64,000 nt of DNA from Cinnamomum chago (taxonomy: Eukaryota; Streptophyta; Magnoliopsida; Laurales; Lauraceae). The number at the start of each line of letters is the position of its first letter. Position 1 is the first letter of the stretch. The DNA lies in the NCBI GenBank assembly GCA_038049695.1, contig CP142455.1, positions 30,169,501 to 30,233,500 on the forward strand, written 5' to 3'. The notes under the pieces were generated by a model. That model had not been told where the DNA came from. It searched no databases and worked only from the letters and a program-made list of their open reading frames with translations. The position numbers and the translations under genes were made by a program. This document shows, one piece after another, positions 58,640-64,000 of this stretch.

Positions 58640-59265
58640 AAGGGGCGCCCTGTCCACCGCGCCCAGCACCAGCAAAAGGGGTTGCACGCCCAGCAGCAGG
58701 GGCGTCCAGGCCCCTACCTTGCTGGCCGCCCGCAGCAGGGGCGCCCAGGCAGCCACTGCGCCGGCCGAGCCAGCCCGTCTCTCCTCAGCAGCCAACACCG
58801 CAGCAAGGGCGCCCCCTGCCTGGGCGCCCTGTCTACCCTCGCTAGCGAGCACAGCAGCGGGGGCGCCCCGAGTGGCGTCCAGCAGCGTCGCGCCCCGAGC
58901 GGCGTCCAGCACAGCACGAGTGGCGTCCAGCAACACCTCGCCCCGAGTGGCGTCCAGCAGCGCCTCGCCCTGACCGGCATCGCCAGCCAGTCCACATGCA
59001 GCAGCGGGGCCGATGCCGTCCGATCGCCCGCCGTGCGCAGCAAATGCAGGTGCCCCGTCTCCCTTCAGCCACAGGTTCAGCAGCAGCGGCAGGGGCACCC
59101 GCCTTGGCGCCCCTGCCTGGATCATCATCTCTATCTGCAGCAGGGGTGCCAGCTCCGCCGCCTGCAACAGCCCGTCCAGCATCTCCGTCGCCTGCTGCCC
59201 GTCCGTCGCCGGCACCTCGCGGCGATTGGTTGTCTTGTAGCTTCTCTACCTCTTGCTGTGCCATG
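58640..59265 (-). CDS. Tat-B antisense gene, N-terminal GGGCGCCC-rich exon
   Basis: A minus-strand ATG at 59265 gives MAQQEVEKLQDNQSPRGAGD followed by an Ala/Gly/Arg-rich stretch open to about 58842, with another frame open to 58577. The DNA is built from repeated words such as GGGGCGCCC and GTGGCGTCCAGCA. It is likely the start of the antisense product. The TATA motif at 59437-59448 lies about 175 bp upstream. Which frame is used past 58842 is unclear. Confidence 0.45.
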
Positions 59266-59436
59266 GGTTTGCTCTCTATCTTTTTCTTTGAACAACAAGA
59301 AGTATAAGTGGCTGCCCTCTCTCCTTTGTGACAAGAAGAAGATAAAAAGATAGCAGCCCCATCTCTCTCTCTTTTAACAAGAAGAAGATAAAAAGTAAAA
59401 GCCCCAAATGAAAAGCAAAATGGGCAAAAGCCCCCT

Positions 59437-59448
59437 CTATTTATAACC
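59437..59448 (-). promoter_or_regulatory. TATA motif upstream of Tat-B antisense gene
   Basis: Minus-strand GGTTATAAATAG about 175 bp before the antisense ATG at 59265, matching the placement in Tat-A. Confidence 0.55.
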
Positions 59449-59683
59449 TGTACTCTAGGGTTTTCAAGGAGAAGGAACCCAAAGCCAAGAGAGCGAGGGA
59501 GAAGAGTCTTGAACCACATGAACTCTTCCGTAAAATTCAAAGAGGGAAAGAACGCCGGAAGGACTCTTCTGTGGAACCCCGAATGCGGAGACGGATGGTG
59601 TTTGGGAAAACAACTAATGCTCGGCATGGAAATAATCTGAAATTCAAAATGTCTCCCTTTCAAAGTTTTCTTCGGCGCGAGAC

Positions 59684-59696
59684 ATTGAGGGGCAAA
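59684..59696 (+). other. Tat-B polypurine tract
   Basis: ATTGAGGGGCAAA directly before the 3' LTR start TGATGGGCC. Confidence 0.65.
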
Positions 59697-60229
59697 TGAT
59701 GGGCCAAGCCCAAATGACTTGGTCCGCAAGGATGGGTTGGGCCCAAGTGGCTCGGTCCACGATGGCGGGTCAGGTCAAAGTGACCCAAGTCCGTGATGAG
59801 CCCGGGTCATCACCCACACATTAAGGGCCGGGTCCGGATCCACCGAATGATGGAGTCAGTGCGTCGTTCCTTTAAACGGCTTTCACCAAGACCTACGGAA
59901 AAAAACTTACCTGCTCATCTGTTGAGGACGGTTCGGAAGACTCCACCAGAATGGAGCGTACGTCGCTGGAGAATCGTCCCCATCCGTTAGGGGAAGGTTA
60001 TAAAAAGAGAGTCCCACCAACACTGGAAGGGATCTGATCTACTTTTCACACCATCATTGTATTCTTCTGAATTGTAACCTCTACATCGGAGAATAGTAAA
60101 ATCACCTATTTGAAGTGGACGTAGGTCACGCTGACCGAACCACTATAAATCTCCTCTCTCTACTAATTTTCATATTAATTATTTATTACTTGACCGGTGG
60201 TGCCCGAAAACCACTTTTTGGCATCATCA
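59697..60229 (+). repeat. Tat-B 3' LTR
   Basis: 533 bp, the same length as the 5' LTR. Followed by target duplicate GTTTG. Confidence 0.94.
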
Positions 60230-60234
60230 GTTTG

Positions 60235-61842
60235 GTCCACAAAAAATCTTTTTTAGTAGTAATGTAATGATGTTCATTCATCCTAACCATTCAAAACCTA
60301 AATGAAGACAGTGATGTCATTTGCCCTTTAAAACCACTCCTCTCGTTTCCTCACACAACAAAGCAAAATTATTAAGTGAAAGATCAGAAGATCAAAAAAT
60401 TCACCATAGTGACAGAATCTAAGGCATAAAATTAAGATTGCACTCCATTGAAGTTCAACCCATTTCATAATTCCCCAACAACACATTAGTCTGTAGCCAA
60501 ATGATCTGATAGTGATATTCTATGACTTCTGAGGATCTGTTTGGCTGTGCTTGAGGAGACACATATATAAATACAAATACATATAACATTCAGTTTTATA
60601 TTTGGTGCAATGATTTTGCAGAGGAAAGCAGCTGACAGTGGTAAATAACCAATTGAACAATCGCTCCATGCCTACCATATTAGTAGAGACACCTACCCCC
60701 TAAGAGCCCATAAAATCAGACCAATTTCTAAGAATTGTGGCACTTTTGGGCATGTTTGGATGCCCGAGAAAGTACGAGATTTTTTAATTTTTAAAAAAAG
60801 TTCTCTCGTCTTTAAAAATGCGCAGTTTGGATAACTTTAAAATTTAAACTATTATCTCATAACCTTCTAAAATATTGAAAGATTTTTTCCTTCAGCCTTA
60901 TGGTGTAGGAAATAATCTTATAAGATTGTTTTATATGATTTTACGGCCTCCCTCCCGCGTGCATCCTTAATAAGTTTAACATATTACATGCTCATTATTG
61001 TCTATGTTTATTGCTATTTTTTTAAAAATAATCAAAGTTAGAGCCAACTCATCATTGAGTGGTGTTGGCACTTTATTTCACAAACATGCCTAGATATTGA
61101 TCCATGGATCATTTAATTTATTGAATTTGTTAGTTTTTTACTTTTTACATACTTTTAATATTATTTTTAGTCTTTTTATATTTATTAAACGGAGGCTCTA
61201 CTTCACTTTTACTTTAAGTGTAAATTATCAAAGGGGCAGGGCTGTTGCTTCAAAATCAACTAAATCAACTAAAACAGCAGATGATCCGGTTGATGATCCA
61301 AAATCCAATATGATTTGTCTTGAGGCTCGAGGAACGATGAACACTTCTATCAAGAGCTTACACGTGTCAAACCTAGAAAGGACCTTCAAAAAAATTTATG
61401 GTGGACCCCACAGTGCCTTTCCCTAAAAGAATCGCCAGGGACCATCCAATCAACATGTAACTTTAGATGTACTCTAAATGTCCCTTTCTGACTGTCACAA
61501 TCAATCCACCAAATGTCCCTTTAAAAATTGGTACATCTGTATGAAGCAAATATTCGTCTGCATTTAGATGTACTCCTTCTGATTCTTTAATAAAACACTG
61601 TAACAAGGATGGTATCTTGGTCCGAACAGCCGCTCCATACATCTCTTGCAGAAAGAAACCACGGCAAAGATATCGTCATCACATTATTTCTTTGTAAGGG
61701 TTCTAAAACACATTCGCAGTGATCTAATGCAATGCTTCGGTTCTTGGGTTAGATCTGATTGTGTTTTCTTGCCTTTTGCTTTAATGGGTTCTTTTGCTTT
61801 TTGCATTTTTGTTCATGCAATACTTTAAATTGGGGTTGTTTC
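60235..61842 (+). other. No recognisable gene
   Basis: AT-rich spacer. The only structure supported is the inverted-repeat arm at 61477-61575. A short open stretch at 61097-61426 has no recognisable domain. Confidence 0.4.
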
Positions 61843-61953
61843 TGTTGGAAAGTCTCACATCGCCTAAGTAATAGGCTTGTCATGTCTTAATATACCTATA
61901 TGGACCTTCCACCTGTCAGCTTAAGCTTTTGGGTTGGTATATGGTTTATTACA
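61843..61953 (+). mobile_element. Short LTR of a TRIM/Copia-like element, with Met-tRNA primer binding site
   Basis: 111 bp from TGTTGGAAAGTCTCACATCG to TTTATTACA, followed at 61954-61965 by TGGTATCAGAGC, the primer binding site complementary to initiator Met-tRNA used by Copia elements and TRIMs. The LTR length fits TRIM elements. The partner LTR and target duplication are not visible. Confidence 0.7.
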
Positions 61954-61965
61954 TGGTATCAGAGC

Positions 61966-62349
61966 CACTGATCCAGAAAGGGTACATTCTGGCAAAGGTT
62001 TGGAACGTCTCCACCTCACTGAATATCTTGACAAGATGATACAATAATCGTGGTTCCAATGTTCAAATTTGTCAAATTTGCAAACAAGTCCAATTTGGTA
62101 GACCTGTAGGGTCGAAGGTATGGGTAACACGTGCAACCAAATAATTTCTCATATGGAGAGACATTCTCAAGAACCCGAGTGGGGAGACGATTTATCAAAA
62201 AAACTGAGGTAGAAACTGCATCGAACCAGTAGTTTTTTTGGAAGATTAGAATGAGCCATAAGGCTTAGTGTAGTTTCAATGATATGCCGATGCTTGCGTT
62301 CGGCAATTGCATGTCTAGTATGCATATCGCTAGGGGTGGATCTTGCCAA
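61966..62349 (-). pseudogene. Copia (Ty1) integrase fragment
   Basis: The minus strand reads HAIAERKHRHIIETTLSLMA, then after a frame change INRLPTRVLENVSPYEKLFG and CTCYPYLRPYRSTKLD. This is the distal integrase core (catalytic Glu in AERKHRH) and following region of a plant Copia polyprotein, with a small internal deletion. The strand is opposite to the adjacent LTR and primer site. Its 5' side is cut by the CACTA-3 insertion at 62360. Confidence 0.8.
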
Positions 62350-62359
62350 TAGAACCTCC

Positions 62360-64000
62360 CACTACAAGAAGTTGCACTTTTAGCGACCTTTTTTAGCGAC
62401 GTTTTTAAAATTCGTCGGTAAAAGTATATTTTTAGTGACGTTTTTTAAATTCGTCGGTAAATAGTGAACTTTTGCCGACGTCTAAACAATTCGTCGGTAA
62501 AAGTTAATTTTTACCGACGTATTTTATTGGAAACGTCGGTAAACTACAATTTTACCGACGTTATAAATTTCGTCGGCAATAAAAAGTAAAAAATTTCTAA
62601 AACTTTTACCGACGTTTTTAAAACGTCGGTAAAACTCATATTCGCCGACGTTTTCTTCAAGAACGTCGGTAAAGACCATTTTACCGACGTTTTATTTTCG
62701 TCGGTAAAATGAGAACTATTTTCGTATAAAAGGAAATAATGTTAAAACATTTTGCCGACGTTTTTTAATACGTCGGTAAAATGAATATTTACCGACGTTT
62801 TATTACTTTTACCGACGTTTTAAAAACGTCGGCAACAATTCTAAACGTTATTAAAAAAATTAATAAAGATTTTACCGACGTTTTTTATGCTTTTGGAGAC
62901 GAATTTTTAACGTCGGTAAACGCCTTTTTTTTCCCTCCCCCGCGCCAAAACCCCTTTTTTCCTCTCTTTTCCCTAACTCTCTTTTCACTCTTCTCTCACT
63001 CCCGCTGCGCGAAAACCCTCTCCCGCCCTCTGTCGATCTCTTTCTCTCTCCCTCGCTCGCTGTCTCTCCCACCACCGGAAGTCGCGCGAATCGCCCCTTT
63101 TCTTCTCCAATCCCTCTTTTCCCTCACTCCGCGTGAATCGCCCAAATCTCCCTCCCTCACTCCGCGTGAATCGCCCAAATCGCCAGTCCCAGGAGCACGA
63201 CCACTGCAGCAGCCCCCGGACGCCCGCAGAGCCTTCATCGTCCTCCTCGCGCCGCCGGACGCCTCCCCTGCACCAGGTACACCCCTCCCTCTTCCTGCAC
63301 TTTGTTCCCAATCTCTCTGTCTGCTCTCCTCCCTCCCTCCTTCTCTTCTTCTTCCTCCCCTCTCCCCTCTCTCCCTCTCTTCTCTTCTTCCTGCACTGTT
63401 CCTCTCCCTCTCCCCTGCTTCCTCCTCTGTGGCGCCCTGCGCACCACTCCCCCTCTCCCTTGGCTCTCTCTCTCTCTCTTCTTCTCTTTTCCCTCTTTTT
63501 CCCTCACTCTTTTTTCCCCTCTTTTTCCCTCACTGCGATCTCTCTCTCTCGCTCCCTCACTCGATCTCTCTCTCACTCTCGCTCTCGCTCGCTCTCTGCT
63601 CTGTCTCTCTCGCTCTCTCTCTATCGCTCTCGCTCGCTCGATCTGCACATTATCTCTCTCTCTCTCTCTCGCTCTCTCTCTCACTCTCTCTCTCACTCTG
63701 CTCAAGGTCCAGCGAAGCCATCACCACACTTGCCAACAGATCGCCACTCACCAGTCGCCGGTGCCACGCCCAGTCGGAGCCCAGGCCCCACCCACGCTTT
63801 CTCCGGTGCCAGGTACACGGTTTCTTCTTCTTCTTCCATTGTTTTTCCCCTTTTTTTTTTTCTAAATCTGCTGCAACTGCTCTCTGTTTTTCTAAATCTT
63901 CTTCTTCCATTGATTGTTGTTTTTCTCCGTACTTTAGTGCATCGTTATCGTTTTTCCCCTTTTTTTTCAGAAACTTTGATTCCAGGCTCAAGCCTGGTCT
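62360..64000 (+). mobile_element. CACTA-3, left part of a third CACTA element (leaves the window)
   Basis: It begins CACTACAAGAAGT, preceded by TCC as the likely 3-bp target, within Copia integrase. From 62380 to 62925 it has some twenty copies of TTTTACCGACG and its complement CGTCGGTAAAA, a subterminal repeat array unlike those of CACTA-1 and CACTA-2. The right end is outside the window. No transposase is seen in the part available. Confidence 0.85.
62935..64000 (+). repeat. CT-rich low-complexity interior of CACTA-3
   Basis: Pyrimidine-rich sequence with several CT microsatellite runs (63460-63490, 63540-63700). Two places read ACCAGGTACAC or GCCAGGTACACG (63272, 63808), which could be exon ends. 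Long open stretches here are low-complexity artefacts. It may be a captured 5' gene region, but no protein is recognised. Confidence 0.45.

Larger units (their letters stand above)
49775..60229 (+). mobile_element. Tat-B: full-length Tat-lineage Ty3/gypsy retrotransposon, 10,455 bp
   Basis: Two 533-bp direct LTRs (49775-50307, 59697-60229) begin TGATGGGCC and end GCATCATCA. They differ at about 13 sites by eye. The target duplication is GTTTG (49770-49774, 60230-60234). Plus-strand domain order is gag, protease, RT, RNase H, second RNase H, integrase. An antisense gene lies before the 3' LTR. Coding regions are nearly open, broken mainly by single TAG codons and two frameshifts, so this is a younger or better kept element than Tat-A. 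Confidence 0.94.
49553..61575. repeat. Inverted repeat pair flanking Tat-B (49553-49643 and 61477-61575)
   Basis: The left arm has GAGTACATCTCAATGCAG and GGGACATTTGGTGGATTGAT. The right arm is its reverse complement with roughly 85-90 per cent identity over about 90 bp. With the Tat-B insertion removed the arms would be about 1.5 kb apart. They could be the ends of an older DNA transposon, but no flanking target duplication was found. Confidence 0.6.

Noticed and set aside
58552-59353. Several overlapping plus-strand proteins in the GC-rich part of Tat-B
   Set aside because: They are shadows of the antisense exon in GGGCGCCC-rich DNA, with no domain and Ala/Pro/Arg low complexity.
62985-63991. 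Long Arg/Glu-rich and Ser/Leu-rich proteins in CT-repeat DNA
   Set aside because: These are translations of CT or GA microsatellites and have no protein-like composition.

Overview
The window looks like repeat-rich intergenic DNA of a flowering plant. Evidence: chromodomain-type and Tat-type Ty3/gypsy elements, CACTA transposons with plant gene pieces, a tRNA-derived SINE, and fragments whose protein sequences match plant VPS11, organellar prolyl-tRNA synthetase, ATP23, NSF, PDR-type ABCG transporter and OXA1. The species cannot be fixed from the sequence. I see no intact host gene, no rRNA or tRNA gene and no CRISPR. Almost everything recognisable is a mobile element or a gene fragment carried by one.

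Layout. 1-4055: minus-strand, broken Tekay/Del-like Ty3/gypsy pol (protease, RT, RNase H, integrase, chromodomain), followed at its 3' side by the start of its LTR (785 down to the window edge). At 4050 a second, inverted and 5'-truncated LTR copy begins. It runs to 20749 but is split by two CACTA elements, each with terminal CACTA motifs and a 3-bp target duplication. CACTA-1 (4901-10732, TSD TGG) carries VPS11 exon 1 and an organellar prolyl-tRNA synthetase exon on the plus strand. CACTA-2 (12377-20561, TSD TTT) carries ATP23, HSP70-like, NSF, ABCG and OXA1 fragments, all on the minus strand with introns retained. Next come a SINE (21020-21203), a decayed PIF/Harbinger transposase (about 21825-23596), a 725-bp Mutator-like element with 9-bp TSD (24642-25366), and a 2.45-kb solo LTR with TSD TAAAT (26378-28831).

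29660-40655 and 49775-60229 are two complete but mutated Tat-lineage Ty3/gypsy elements (TSDs GTTCT and GTTTG). Each has gag, protease, RT, RNase H, a second RNase H and integrase on the plus strand. Each also has a spliced-looking antisense gene between integrase and the 3' LTR, encoding a PF04195-like domain plus a coiled coil, with a TATA motif upstream on the minus strand. Between them lie about 4.5 kb with no recognisable gene, a probable hAT-like MITE, a 5'-truncated LINE and a Tourist-type MITE with TSD TAA. The right end holds a 111-bp LTR with a Met-tRNA-type primer binding site abutting an oppositely oriented Copia integrase fragment, which is interrupted by a third CACTA element (from 62360) that leaves the window.

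The main points of interest are the two gene-capturing CACTA elements nested in one LTR (three of the recognised captured genes act in organelles), the head-to-head LTR rearrangement at 4050, the conserved antisense genes of the Tat elements, and clusters of the palindrome GGGCGCCC in three separate parts of the second Tat element.
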